From positions 51,557 to 115,556 of the forward strand of contig NZ_UFQB01000023.1 of NCBI RefSeq assembly GCF_900496965.1: a DNA stretch of 64,000 nt, given 5' to 3'. Position 1 is the stretch's first letter, and each line of letters opens with the position of its first letter. The translations under genes and the position numbers were made by a program. The notes under the pieces were generated by a model. That model saw nothing but the letters and a program-made list of their open reading frames with translations, was not told the origin of the DNA and made no database searches. Of the stretch, positions 8,267 to 16,599 are shown one piece after another. The DNA is from Achromobacter agilis (GTDB taxonomy: Bacteria; Pseudomonadota; Gammaproteobacteria; Burkholderiales; Burkholderiaceae_B).

Positions 8267-10759
8267 CTAGGGGAAATCCCTTGCGGGCGTGTCCGTCACC
8301 AGCCGGATCCAGTTCTGCACGAAGCGCGAATGCCGGCGCTGGTCCAGGCCGACCAGCAGGGCGGGGCTCAGCACCACCGGCTGCACGATGCCCTGGGAGC
8401 GCGCCAGGACGGCCTCTGACGTCCAGCGGCCGGGCGTGTCTTCCATGATCGAGCCCAGCGCGGCATGGCTGGACGCGACCTGCTGACCCGCGGGCGACAG
8501 CAGCCAGTCCACCAGCGCGCGCCCCAGGTCCGGATTGGGCGCGGTGCGGGCGATCAGCACCGAGCGCGCCAGCACCAGCACGTAGTCCTGCGGGAACACC
8601 ACGCCGATCGGGCTGCCCGCCGCCTGCCGCGACAGGGCGTAGGAACCGAGGATGTTGTAGCCGAGGTCGATGTCGTCGCGTTCGATGGCGTCCAGGATTT
8701 CGGCGCTGGTGGCGGACAGCCGCACGCCGACCTGCCCCATGGCGTTGGCCAGCCCCCAGAAGTTGGATGAAACCAGTTCGTCCTGCTCGGCCAGCAGATA
8801 GCCCACGCTGCTGGCGGAAATGTCGTAGGTGCCGACGCGGCCGTGCAGCCTGGCCGGATCCCGTTCCAGCAGGCGCAGCAGGTCCTGGCGCGAGCGCGGC
8901 ACCGTGGCTTCGGTGAAGCGCTTGGGGTTGTAGACGATGACGGCGGGCTCGAAGGTGAATCCATAGACCTCGTGGCGCCAGATCGCCCAGGACGGCAGCT
9001 TGGCGGCGTAGGGCGAGGCGTAGCTGAGCGCGTAGCCGTCGTTGGCCAGGCGGATCTGCAGGTCCGACGCCGAGCTCATCAGCACGTCCACGTCCTTCAG
9101 CCGGCCCTCGACGGCGGCCTCGTAGAGTTCGCGGCTGCCCAGCTCGCGGTACACCACCGTCACGTCCGGCCGCTGCGACTGGAAACCCTGGATCAGCGGC
9201 GCCACCACGGGCGTATCCGTGGGCCCGGCGATGGTCAGGACCCGGGAGGAGGGTTGCGGGGCCGGGTAGCGGGTGACGATCTCGGAGACGTCGGCGGCGC
9301 GCACCCCGGTGGGCGCCGCCGCCAGCAGCAGGCCGGCGACGCATAGCGCGCCCAGGCCGGCGGCCGCCGAGCGCCAGGGCGCGGAGCGCGCCAGCGGCAG
9401 GATGATGCGCGCCGTCAGGCCGCCGCCGGGGCGGTCCTGCAGCCAGAGCGAGCCGCCGTGGGCGGCGGCCACCGAGCGCACGATGGCCAGCCCCAGGCCG
9501 GAGCCTGGCTGCATATCGCCCGCCCGCCCGCGCACGAACCGCTGCTGCACGGCGTCTTTTTCGTCGTCGGCGACGCCGGGGCCGCGGTCCGATACGGTCA
9601 GCGCCACGCGGAAGCCCGCCACCGGGGTTGCCTGGATGTCCACCGGGCCCGCGGGCGCATAGCGCAAGGCGTTGTCTACCAGGTTGCGCAGCATTTCGCG
9701 CAGGGCCACGCGATCGCCGGCGATCCGGGCGCGGCGCACGCCGGGCGCGATCTCGATGCGGAGCCGCTGCGCCTCCAGCGGGCCGATGCGGCGCCGCGTT
9801 TCGTTGATGGTTTCCGCCACACCGACCAGCGTGCGGGCGCCCTTGCCGAGGCGGTGCGTGATGGTGGCGTCCATCAGCAGCTGATTGATCAGCTGGCTGG
9901 CGTGCGTGGCGTTCTGGTGGATGCGTTCCAGCCGTGCGTGCAGCCGCTGCGGATCGGTTTCGTCCAGGGCGACCTCGGCCTGCGCGCGCAGAGAGGCCAG
10001 GGGCGTGCGGACCTGGTGCGCCGCGTCGGCCACCAGCGTGTTCAGCGTATCCATGATGCCCGACAGGCGCTGCATGAAGGCGTTCAGCGCTTCGACCAGC
10101 CGCTTCACTTCACGAGGCACCGGCGTGACGAGCGGGGCCAGGTCTTCCGGCGCGCGGCTGCGCAATTCCCGCTCGACCACGCCCAGCGGCGCGAAGGCAC
10201 GCTGCACGCCGAACCACAGCAGGCCCAGCGCGACCAGGGACACCACGATCAGCGGCAGCACGCTGCGTCCGAGGATTTCGTCGGCCAGGGCCGCGCGCGA
10301 ACCCAGCGTCTCCGCCACGCGCACGGTGACCCATCCCGCATGCTGGCTGGCGGACACCAGGCGCCCGACGGTCGCCACGCGCACGGGTTCGTCGTGATAG
10401 TTCAGGTAGGCGAATACGGGGGCGGCGGATTGGGCCAGCGGCAGGCCGGGCGCGAGGTCGTCATAGCCGGTGATGAGCCGGCCGTTGGAGGCGCGCGCTT
10501 CGTAGAACACGCGTTCGCCGCCCGAGAGCATGGCCAGCGAAGACACCGGGGGTTCCACGGTCACGTTGTTGTCTTCGATCTGCACCGAGCCGGCGATGGT
10601 CAGCGCGGAGGCGGCCAGCAGCCGGTCGAAGGCCTGCTCCGCCGCGCGCTGCGCATAGCCGCGCAGGAAGAACACCAGCCCGATCAGCGCGCAGGCCAGC
10701 AGCAGCACGCCCAGCGTGAATACGCGGCGGCGGATCGAAAAGCTCTCAGGGATGCTCAT
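8267..10759 (-). CDS. Hybrid sensor: histidine kinase fused to a periplasmic substrate-binding domain
   Basis: Of 830 residues, the first part is a TctE-type histidine kinase: helix 1 (12-32), periplasmic sensor (33-166), helix 2 (167-186), HAMP-like linker, phospho-acceptor His248 in AAHQVRTPLASL, N-box NLVDNALRYAP (359-369), and G-boxes DRGPGV and GSGLGLAI (419-426). A third hydrophobic segment (465-483) resembling an export signal follows. Residues 490-830 form an FbpA-like binding domain paralogous to the neighbouring receptor. The frame is continuous, with no stop or ATG at the junction. By topology the binding domain should be periplasmic. It overlaps the response regulator gene by 14 bases. 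A fusion this way round (receptor after the ATPase domain) is unusual. Confidence 0.88.
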   Translation of the reverse strand: MSIPESFSIRRRVFTLGVLLLACALIGLVFFLRGYAQRAAEQAFDRLLAASALTIAGSVQIEDNNVTVEPPVSSLAMLSGGERVFYEARASNGRLITGYDDLAPGLPLAQSAAPVFAYLNYHDEPVRVATVGRLVSASQHAGWVTVRVAETLGSRAALADEILGRSVLPLIVVSLVALGLLWFGVQRAFAPLGVVERELRSRAPEDLAPLVTPVPREVKRLVEALNAFMQRLSGIMDTLNTLVADAAHQVRTPLASLRAQAEVALDETDPQRLHARLERIHQNATHASQLINQLLMDATITHRLGKGARTLVGVAETINETRRRIGPLEAQRLRIEIAPGVRRARIAGDRVALREMLRNLVDNALRYAPAGPVDIQATPVAGFRVALTVSDRGPGVADDEKDAVQQRFVRGRAGDMQPGSGLGLAIVRSVAAAHGGSLWLQDRPGGGLTARIILPLARSAPWRSAAAGLGALCVAGLLLAAAPTGVRAADVSEIVTRYPAPQPSSRVLTIAGPTDTPVVAPLIQGFQSQRPDVTVVYRELGSRELYEAAVEGRLKDVDVLMSSASDLQIRLANDGYALSYASPYAAKLPSWAIWRHEVYGFTFEPAVIVYNPKRFTEATVPRSRQDLLRLLERDPARLHGRVGTYDISASSVGYLLAEQDELVSSNFWGLANAMGQVGVRLSATSAEILDAIERDDIDLGYNILGSYALSRQAAGSPIGVVFPQDYVLVLARSVLIARTAPNPDLGRALVDWLLSPAGQQVASSHAALGSIMEDTPGRWTSEAVLARSQGIVQPVVLSPALLVGLDQRRHSRFVQNWIRLVTDTPARDFP

Positions 10760-11417
10760 GGTTGCGGGCCTGATAGCCGACGCCGCGCACCGTAACGATG
10801 TCGACCGAGGCGCCCGCCAGTTTCTTGCGCAGCCGCGATATCAGCAGTTCCAGTGCGTTGAGGGAGCCGTCGTCGAGGTCGAAGAGCTGGTTCATCAGGC
10901 GCTCCTTGGCGACGGTCTGGCCCAGCCTGCCCACCAGGATCTCCAGCAGGCGGAATTCTCGCCGCCCCAGCTCCAGCGGCTCGCCGGCCAGGCTGACGTG
11001 GCGGTTGGCCAGGTCCAGGCTGAGGTTGCCATAGACGGTGACGCTGCTGGTCTGGCCGGCGGGGCGGCGCATCAGCGCCCGCAGCCGGGCCTCCAGTTCG
11101 CGCAGGTCGAAGGGCTTGACGAGGTAATCGTCCGCGCCTAGGTCCAGCATGTCGATCTTGTCTTCGATTTCGGAGCGCGCGGTCATGACCAGGACAGGGG
11201 CTTCCAGCCCGGCGGCGCGCAGTTCACGGATGACGGTGAAGCCGTCCTTGCCGGGCAGGTTGATGTCCAGCACGAGCGCATCCCAGGTTTCGTCCAACCC
11301 CCATTTCAGGGCTGATATGCCGTCCCGCACCCATTGCACGCTGTGCCCGGCAGAGCGCAGCTTGCTTTCCACGGCATCGCCGAGGTCGAGATTGTCTTCG
11401 ACCAGCAGAATGCGCAT
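10746..11417 (-). CDS. Two-component response regulator, OmpR/TctD type
   Basis: Cytoplasmic DNA-binding partner of the adjacent kinase, 223 residues. The receiver domain has the acidic pair in LLVEDN, the phospho-acceptor Asp in ALVLDINLPGKDG, then MTARSEI and YLVKPFDL with the conserved Lys. A winged-helix output domain follows (about 125-220, LELGRREFRLLEIL and LISRLRKKL). The frame runs on upstream to 12527, but ATG 11417 begins exactly at the receiver domain and has GGAG nearby, so the longer version was rejected. It is the first gene of the sensor/importer cluster. Confidence 0.95.
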   Translation of the reverse strand: MRILLVEDNLDLGDAVESKLRSAGHSVQWVRDGISALKWGLDETWDALVLDINLPGKDGFTVIRELRAAGLEAPVLVMTARSEIEDKIDMLDLGADDYLVKPFDLRELEARLRALMRRPAGQTSSVTVYGNLSLDLANRHVSLAGEPLELGRREFRLLEILVGRLGQTVAKERLMNQLFDLDDGSLNALELLISRLRKKLAGASVDIVTVRGVGYQARNHEHP

Positions 11418-11507
11418 GTCGCTCCTCCATGTCGTTGTGGTTTTTGGGAGGAGTTTAAGGGGTACAGGGAGGGGGCGGGCGTCGTTTCGGGTTTTTAAGA
11501 CGCCCGT

Positions 11508-11659
11508 CGCGTCGGGGGCCTGGGGCGCGCGGGTCAACGATTGCGGTCCGGAGCCTTCGCCCCGGACTTCCCCTTCGTCATCCTCGTCCAGGCCTACGGC
11601 CTTCCCTTCGGATTCCCTCGGGCTTATCGACTCCCCGCGCACCCCAGGCCCCCGACGCG
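11508..11659 (+). repeat. Structured repeat element, copy 1
   Basis: Closed by a 24-base stem (11508-11531 with 11636-11659, one mismatch). Inside are hairpin 1 (GTCCGG 11546-11551 with CCGGAC 11562-11567) and hairpin 2 (11590-11594 with 11598-11602). Sequence blocks shared with copy 2 are CGATTGCGGTCCGG (11538-11551), CCCCTTCGTCATCCTCGT (11570-11587) and CTTCGGATTCCCTCGGGC (11606-11623). The stems differ in sequence from copy 2 but stay paired. Confidence 0.75.
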
Positions 11660-11847
11660 CCGGGCTCGGGTGTTTGAAACTTGACGTCAGCGGGGCGGAC
11701 GGTGTGCTTGGGGTTCTTGCCGCGGGTGGGGTGGTGGTGGAGTATCTTGCGATGCCCGCCCCATGCCGGCCGCGCGGGCGGCTGGCATGGGGCTTACGCG
11801 GCGTCTTGCGGTTGGCGATGACGCTGCGCGTTGTTGGGGGGAGATGC

Positions 11848-11915
11848 CAGGTGTCAGACACCCCGATGCATTGCTTCAAGCCTGTGGCGCCTTGCCGTGG
11901 GGTGTCTGACACCTG
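11848..11915. repeat. Palindromic REP-like doublet
   Basis: Two 17-base arms (11848-11864 and 11899-11915) are perfect inverted copies around a 34-base spacer. Each arm also contains the near-palindrome GGTGTC-A/T-GACACC. The same core occurs six more times at 43343-43600, so this is a dispersed family. No REP-associated transposase gene lies in the window. Confidence 0.75.
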
Positions 11916-12132
11916 AGGCACCTGAGGCATACCGTCAGACATCTGCCGCAGCAATCGCCACTTGAACCCCGGCGCCGGATGGGTGGCGCGCGTCCGGGTC
12001 CGCATGCGCAAGCAGGCCGTCGCCGCGCGCCACCCATCACCGCCCACCCCAAAACCGATTGCGGCGCCATTAGCAAACCGCTCATTGCACTCGCGAAAGC
12101 GCACACTGCCCCGACGCCCCAGCCCGCGTATG

Positions 12133-12164
12133 CTGCTTGCGGCCGCCCGCGCGGCCGCAAGCAG
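12133..12164. repeat. Strong GC-rich hairpin
   Basis: Fourteen-base perfect arms (12133-12146 and 12151-12164) with a four-base loop; the arm core is CTGCTTGCGGCCGC. There is no T-tract on either side. It lies between the palindromic doublet and copy 2 of the structured repeat. Function unknown. Confidence 0.6.
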
Positions 12165-12226
12165 GGGGCAACGCAAACCCCGTCCCTGAACACAGGTCCA
12201 GCCGCGCCACGAGCCTAGATGCAAAA

Positions 12227-12391
12227 GCCCATCGGCGCCGTCGCCGCGGACGCGAGCAACCTCGATGCGCCCGAGGGAATCCGAAGGCAGTCGCCGAAGG
12301 CGACAACGAGGATGACGAAGGGGTAGTCCGGCGCCTGCGCGCCGGACCGCAATCGTGGGCGCGAGCGGCCGCGGCGACGGCGCCGACGGGC
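12227..12391 (-). repeat. Structured repeat element, copy 2 (inverted)
   Basis: Opposite orientation to copy 1. The closing stem is 23 bases (12227-12249 with 12369-12391, one mismatch) and has a sequence unrelated to the closing stem of copy 1. Hairpin 1 is 12326-12334 with 12339-12347 (nine pairs) and hairpin 2 is 12290-12295 with 12299-12304 (six pairs). The three conserved blocks lie at 12342-12355, 12306-12323 and 12269-12286 on the complement. It starts about 65 bases after the exoribonuclease stop. Confidence 0.75.
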
Positions 12392-12456
12392 GCCCTACGA
12401 AGAAGACGCGCCACGCCCTACGAAGCCCACAAGCCACGCCCGACAAAAAAAACCGT

Positions 12457-14361
12457 CTACCCCTCCCCCCCCACAGCCGGCCTGATCTCCCCCACATACC
12501 GGCAATCCAGCTCCAGCGACAACTCATCCATCCCCAGGATATCCAACTCCACCGCCGTCCCCCGCTCCAGCTCCGGCATCCCTCCGACCCGCGTCACCAG
12601 CGGCGCGTTGGCGAACCGGACCAGATCTTCCCGCAGGACATGCGCGACCGTGCGGGTCACGTTGTGCTGCTTCAGCCAGCGCAGGCACCAGTAGCGCTCC
12701 ATTGCGCTCTGGAATTCGGCCCAAGCGGCGTATTGCGCGTCGAAGGCGCCGATGATGGCGAACAGGTCGGCATCGCGCGGTTTGAAGGGGGCCACCAGGC
12801 GCGCGGACACGCCGTGCTCGACCGCGGCGATCAGCTGCCACTGGTTGACCAGATCCACATAGCGGCGCAGCGGCGAGGTGCTCCATGCGTACTGTGGCAC
12901 GCCGATGGCCTCGTGCGGCAACGCCTGCGTGCTCATGCGCACGCGGCCGGCCTGTTGCGAACGATAGATGCCCGGCACGCCATGCTGGTGCAGCAGGCCG
13001 CCCCACAGGTTGTTCGCCAGGATCATGTATTCGGCCACCATGCGGTCCAGCGGCGCATTGCGCTGGCGCGGAACCAGGCGCACCGGGGTGTCGGGATCGT
13101 CGGGGTTGCCGTCCAGGTAGAAGCTGTACTCCACGCGGGAATTGTTCTCGGGCTTGCCGCGCACGTTCTCGCGCTGGGCGGACAGGGCCTGCGCCAGTTT
13201 CCACAGCGGGCGCAGCCAGTGGCCGTAGGGCAGCTCCGCCGAGGGGTCGGAAAGGCTGGCTTCCGTGACCTGGGCGTCCAGCATGTTGTGGCGCAGGTTC
13301 TCGCGCACCACGATGCGCTCCAGGCGGGTCTCCGATTCGATGACCTCGCCGGTTTCAGGATCGGCCACGACATACAGCGACAGCACCGGCACTTCGCGGC
13401 CGGCGTCCAGCGAGAACGCCTGGATGACGTTGTCCGGCTGCATCGGGATCTTGTCGCCCGGCATGTACACGGTGGACAGGCGCGCGCGCGCCAGCTTGTC
13501 GAATTCGCTGTCGCGCGTCACGGTCAGGCCCGGGGCCGCTACGTGCACGCCGACGCGCAAGCGGCCGTCCGGCAGGGAGGTGACGGACAGCGCGTCGTCG
13601 ATCTCGGTGGTGGTGACGTCATCGACCGAATAGATCTCGGCGTCCGAGAGCGGCAGCTCGCGGTCGAAGGGGGGCAGTTCCAGGTCGGGGAAAGCCACCC
13701 CGCGCGGAAAGTTCGTGGCCAGGAAGCGGCGCTTGTGCAGCGCGAGCGCGTGCGGCCACGCGCCCAGTTCCAGCAGCAGGCGGTCGGGGCTTTTGCCCAG
13801 TTTGGCGCAGGCGGCGTCCAGCGCCTTCCATTGCTGCGAATTCTTGTCGGGGCGGATTAGGAGGGATTCGGCGGCCTGGGCGATCGGCTCGGGCAGGCGC
13901 CCGGCGGCCATCTCGTCCACCCATTCCTGCTGCTGCTCGGCCTGGCGCTGCTTTTTCTCCAGCGCGGCCAGCGCGGCGGCGAGGATGTCGGGCGGCGCGG
14001 GGCGGTAGCGGCCCTTGCCGCGGCGGTGGAAGTACGCCGGCGCGCCGTGCAGACGCATGAGCAGGGCGGCCTGTTCCACCGGGGTGGGCGCGTGGCCGAA
14101 GTAGTCGGCGGCCAGCGCGGGCGCGTCGAACTCGTCCTGTGGCGCGCATTCCCACAGGAATTGCAGGTCCAGCGCCTCGGCGGATTCGGCCGCCTGGCTC
14201 ATCAGCGCGGCCGGCTCGGGCGCAGCGAAGGTGAACAGCGTGTTGGCACGCTTGATCTTGCTGCGCTTGCCGGACTCCGACTCCACCTGCAGGCTGGCGT
14301 CGGTCTCCGACAGGATATTGCCGGCCTTGAAGCTGCCGTCGTCTTCGTAAAACACATACAT
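12457..14361 (-). CDS. RNB-domain exoribonuclease (RNase II/R family)
   Basis: Predicted 3'-5' exoribonuclease acting on mRNA, 634 residues. The N-terminal part (1-230) lacks the full cold-shock pair of RNase R. The RNB domain (about 265-560) holds the acidic metal-binding run EIYSVDDVTTTEIDDALSV and the late motif TSPLRRYVDLVNQWQL. The start MYVFYEDDGSF (14361) was preferred to an upstream ATG at 14667 because it starts the recognisable domain and clears the neighbouring gene. It is shorter than E. coli RNase R (about 810) and close to RNase II (644). Which of the two it replaces functionally is not clear. Confidence 0.88.
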   Translation of the reverse strand: MYVFYEDDGSFKAGNILSETDASLQVESESGKRSKIKRANTLFTFAAPEPAALMSQAAESAEALDLQFLWECAPQDEFDAPALAADYFGHAPTPVEQAALLMRLHGAPAYFHRRGKGRYRPAPPDILAAALAALEKKQRQAEQQQEWVDEMAAGRLPEPIAQAAESLLIRPDKNSQQWKALDAACAKLGKSPDRLLLELGAWPHALALHKRRFLATNFPRGVAFPDLELPPFDRELPLSDAEIYSVDDVTTTEIDDALSVTSLPDGRLRVGVHVAAPGLTVTRDSEFDKLARARLSTVYMPGDKIPMQPDNVIQAFSLDAGREVPVLSLYVVADPETGEVIESETRLERIVVRENLRHNMLDAQVTEASLSDPSAELPYGHWLRPLWKLAQALSAQRENVRGKPENNSRVEYSFYLDGNPDDPDTPVRLVPRQRNAPLDRMVAEYMILANNLWGGLLHQHGVPGIYRSQQAGRVRMSTQALPHEAIGVPQYAWSTSPLRRYVDLVNQWQLIAAVEHGVSARLVAPFKPRDADLFAIIGAFDAQYAAWAEFQSAMERYWCLRWLKQHNVTRTVAHVLREDLVRFANAPLVTRVGGMPELERGTAVELDILGMDELSLELDCRYVGEIRPAVGGEG

Positions 14362-14434
14362 GGTGAGAATCGTCCTGGGCGGCGCGCACGCGCCGCCTTG
14401 CGCAGCTATATAGAGTGTTGAGGTCTGAAACTGA

Positions 14435-15037
14435 TTATTGGGGGCGAACCTGCTTGTCGCCAAGGGCGAATTCAAGCACCTCGGGCATCCAGTCCGCGAA
14501 GTCGGACAGGCCGTGGTCGCTGCCTTGCACGATGCGCTGGCGGCACCCTGTGTAACGGTCGCGCATTTCGCGCCAATCCAGCACCTCGTCGCCGGTCGCC
14601 GCCACCAGGAAGTACCGGTCGGGCTGGGTGATGCGGGGAACGTGGATGGCGGCCAGTTCGTCCACATATCCGGGCAGGAAGGCGAACGGTGCGTCGGAAT
14701 GATACATGCGGTGCTCGCCGACCTGGGTGGCCAGGTCGCGGGCGGCCTCCACGGCGGGATTCAGCAGCACCGCCTTGCAGCCCAGCTGCTCGGCCAGCCA
14801 GGTGGCGTAGAACCCGCCCAGCGACGAGCCGATCACCGTCAGCGCCCTGGGGGAGCCGGCGCCTTCGAGCTGGCGCCGGGCGATGCCCATCGCCAGGTCG
14901 ATGGCCGCCCGCGGGCTGGCGGGAAGCTGCGGGCAGGCCCAGGCGGCGGACAGGCCGCGCGAGGCCATCGCGTCGGCCATCATCCGGGCCTTGAATGAGG
15001 TCGGCGAGGAGCGGAAACCGTGCAGGTAGAGGATCAT
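14435..15037 (-). CDS. YqiA/YcfP-type alpha/beta-fold esterase
   Basis: Small cytoplasmic alpha/beta hydrolase, 200 residues, of the UPF0227/YqiA class. The oxyanion motif YLHGFRSSP is at the N-terminus, the nucleophile elbow is GSSLGGFYATWLAEQLG, and the catalytic His is likely in QGSDHGLSDF near the C-terminus. Its natural substrate is not known; E. coli YqiA hydrolyses acyl-CoA and short esters in vitro. It sits between mpl (30 bases upstream) and the exoribonuclease on the same strand, so co-transcription is likely. Confidence 0.85.
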   Translation of the reverse strand: MILYLHGFRSSPTSFKARMMADAMASRGLSAAWACPQLPASPRAAIDLAMGIARRQLEGAGSPRALTVIGSSLGGFYATWLAEQLGCKAVLLNPAVEAARDLATQVGEHRMYHSDAPFAFLPGYVDELAAIHVPRITQPDRYFLVAATGDEVLDWREMRDRYTGCRQRIVQGSDHGLSDFADWMPEVLEFALGDKQVRPQ

Positions 15038-15067
15038 GTCTCGCCTTTGCCTTGGTGAGTGCGGAGA

Positions 15068-16438
15068 TCAGGCGCGCGCTTGCAGGGCGTCCAGCAGCTT
15101 GCCGTGCACGCCGCCGAAGCCGCCGTTGCTCATCACCAGCACCTGGTCGCCAGGCCGGGCGGCGTCCGCCACGGCGGCCACCAGCGCTCCGAGGTCATCG
15201 TAGCTCGACGCGCGGGCTCCCAGGGGGCCGAGCACTTCCGCGGGGTTCCAGCCCAGGGCGTGCTTGCCGGAATGGGCGCCGAAGCAGAACACCAGGTCGG
15301 CGTCGGCCAGGGCCTCGGGCAGGCGGGCGGCCATGGTGCCGAGCTTCATCGTATTCGAGCGCGGTTCCAGCACGGCCAGGATGCGGGCCGGGCCGACCTG
15401 GCGGCGCAGGCCTTCCAGCGTGGTGGCGATCGCGGTGGGGTGGTGCGCGAAATCGTCGTAGACCTTGATGCCATTGACGGTGCCGCGCAGCTCCATGCGG
15501 CGCTTCACCCCCGCGAAGCGGCTCAGCGCCTCGATGCCTTGCGCCGCGGGCACGCCCACGTGTTCGGCGGCGGCCAGCGCGGCCAGCGCGTTCATCCGGT
15601 TGTGCTCGCCGGTCAGGTTCCAGCGCACGGTGCCCGCGTCGGCGCCGCCGCGCAGCACGCCGAATGCGCCGTCCGCGTCAGGCGCGGTCGCCTGCCAGGC
15701 GCCATCGGCGCCGAACGTGACGGTTTCCGACCAACAACCGCGCGCAATCACGCGGTCCAGCGCGGCGCAATGCGTCGGGCGCACGATGCGCCCGGAGCCG
15801 GGGATCGTGCGCACCAGGTGGTGGAATTGCGTTTCGATCGCCGCCAAATCGGGAAAGATGTCGGCGTGATCGTATTCAAGATTGTTCAGGATGGCCGTGC
15901 GGGGACGGTAATGGACGAACTTGGAGCGTTTGTCGAAGAAGGCCGTGTCGTACTCGTCCGCCTCGATCACGAAGGGACGGCGGGCCGGGTCGTAGCGGGC
16001 CGACACGTGCAGGTCCTGCGCCACGCCGCCGATCAGGAAGTTGGGCGCCAGGCCGGCGGCCTCCAGCACCCAGGCCAGCATCGAGCTGGTGGTGGTCTTG
16101 CCATGCGTGCCGGCCACCGCCAGCACGTGGGCGCCGGGCAGGATGTTGTCGCCCAGCCATTGCGGGCCCGACACGTAGCGGGCGCCCGACTCCAGGATGG
16201 CTTCCATCAGCGGATTGCCGCGGCTGACCACGTTGCCGATCACGTACAGGTCGGGCTTCAGCGCCAATTGCTCGGCCCCGAAGCCTTCGATCAGTTCGAT
16301 TCCCTGTTCGGACAGTTGCGTGCTCATGGGCGGGTACACGCCCGCATCGCAACCAGTGACCTTGTGGCCGGCGGCGCGCGCGATCAGCGCCAGGCCGCCC
16401 ATGAACGTACCGCAGATGCCAAGAATGTGCAGGTGCAT
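15068..16438 (-). CDS. mpl: UDP-N-acetylmuramate:L-Ala-gamma-D-Glu-meso-DAP ligase
   Basis: Peptidoglycan recycling enzyme that joins recovered murein tripeptide to UDP-MurNAc with ATP. The 456 residues follow the Mur ligase plan: N-terminal domain beginning MHLHILGICGTFMGGLALIA, ATPase P-loop AGTHGKTTTSSM, then EADEYDTAFFDKRSKFVHY and LTGEHNRMNALAALA, and a C-terminal domain with YDDFAHHPTAIATTLEGL. The GICGTFMGG start and length separate Mpl from MurC. It is followed closely by the esterase gene. Confidence 0.95.
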   Translation of the reverse strand: MHLHILGICGTFMGGLALIARAAGHKVTGCDAGVYPPMSTQLSEQGIELIEGFGAEQLALKPDLYVIGNVVSRGNPLMEAILESGARYVSGPQWLGDNILPGAHVLAVAGTHGKTTTSSMLAWVLEAAGLAPNFLIGGVAQDLHVSARYDPARRPFVIEADEYDTAFFDKRSKFVHYRPRTAILNNLEYDHADIFPDLAAIETQFHHLVRTIPGSGRIVRPTHCAALDRVIARGCWSETVTFGADGAWQATAPDADGAFGVLRGGADAGTVRWNLTGEHNRMNALAALAAAEHVGVPAAQGIEALSRFAGVKRRMELRGTVNGIKVYDDFAHHPTAIATTLEGLRRQVGPARILAVLEPRSNTMKLGTMAARLPEALADADLVFCFGAHSGKHALGWNPAEVLGPLGARASSYDDLGALVAAVADAARPGDQVLVMSNGGFGGVHGKLLDALQARA

Positions 16439-16599
16439 TGAAAACTCTCCTGTCCTGCATTGTATATATAGCGGCGTGACTCGCCCGGCGGGAAGGCGCC
16501 TCCAAGCCGCGCCGGCTGCGCGGCCTGCTGCCTCCCGGGCGGCGTTCGGCCTTGTGCGGCCTCAAGGCAAAAAACGGCGGCAGCGGTTATGATCGCGCC

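Larger units (their letters stand above)
11418..12456. other. Gene-free 1-kb interval packed with inverted repeats
   Basis: No open frame here shows protein-like sequence. The interval holds two inverted copies of a roughly 150-165 base structured element (11508-11659, 12227-12391), a palindromic doublet (11848-11915), a long GC hairpin (12133-12164) and a short direct repeat CGCCCTACGAAG near 12389 and 12413. It separates the exoribonuclease stop from the response regulator start, both transcribed leftward, so it may be read as a 3' or 5' untranslated region. Confidence 0.6.

Noticed and set aside
10746..12527. Extended response regulator frame (593 codons)
   Set aside because: The first 370 codons run through inverted repeats and have no domain; the receiver domain starts at 11417.
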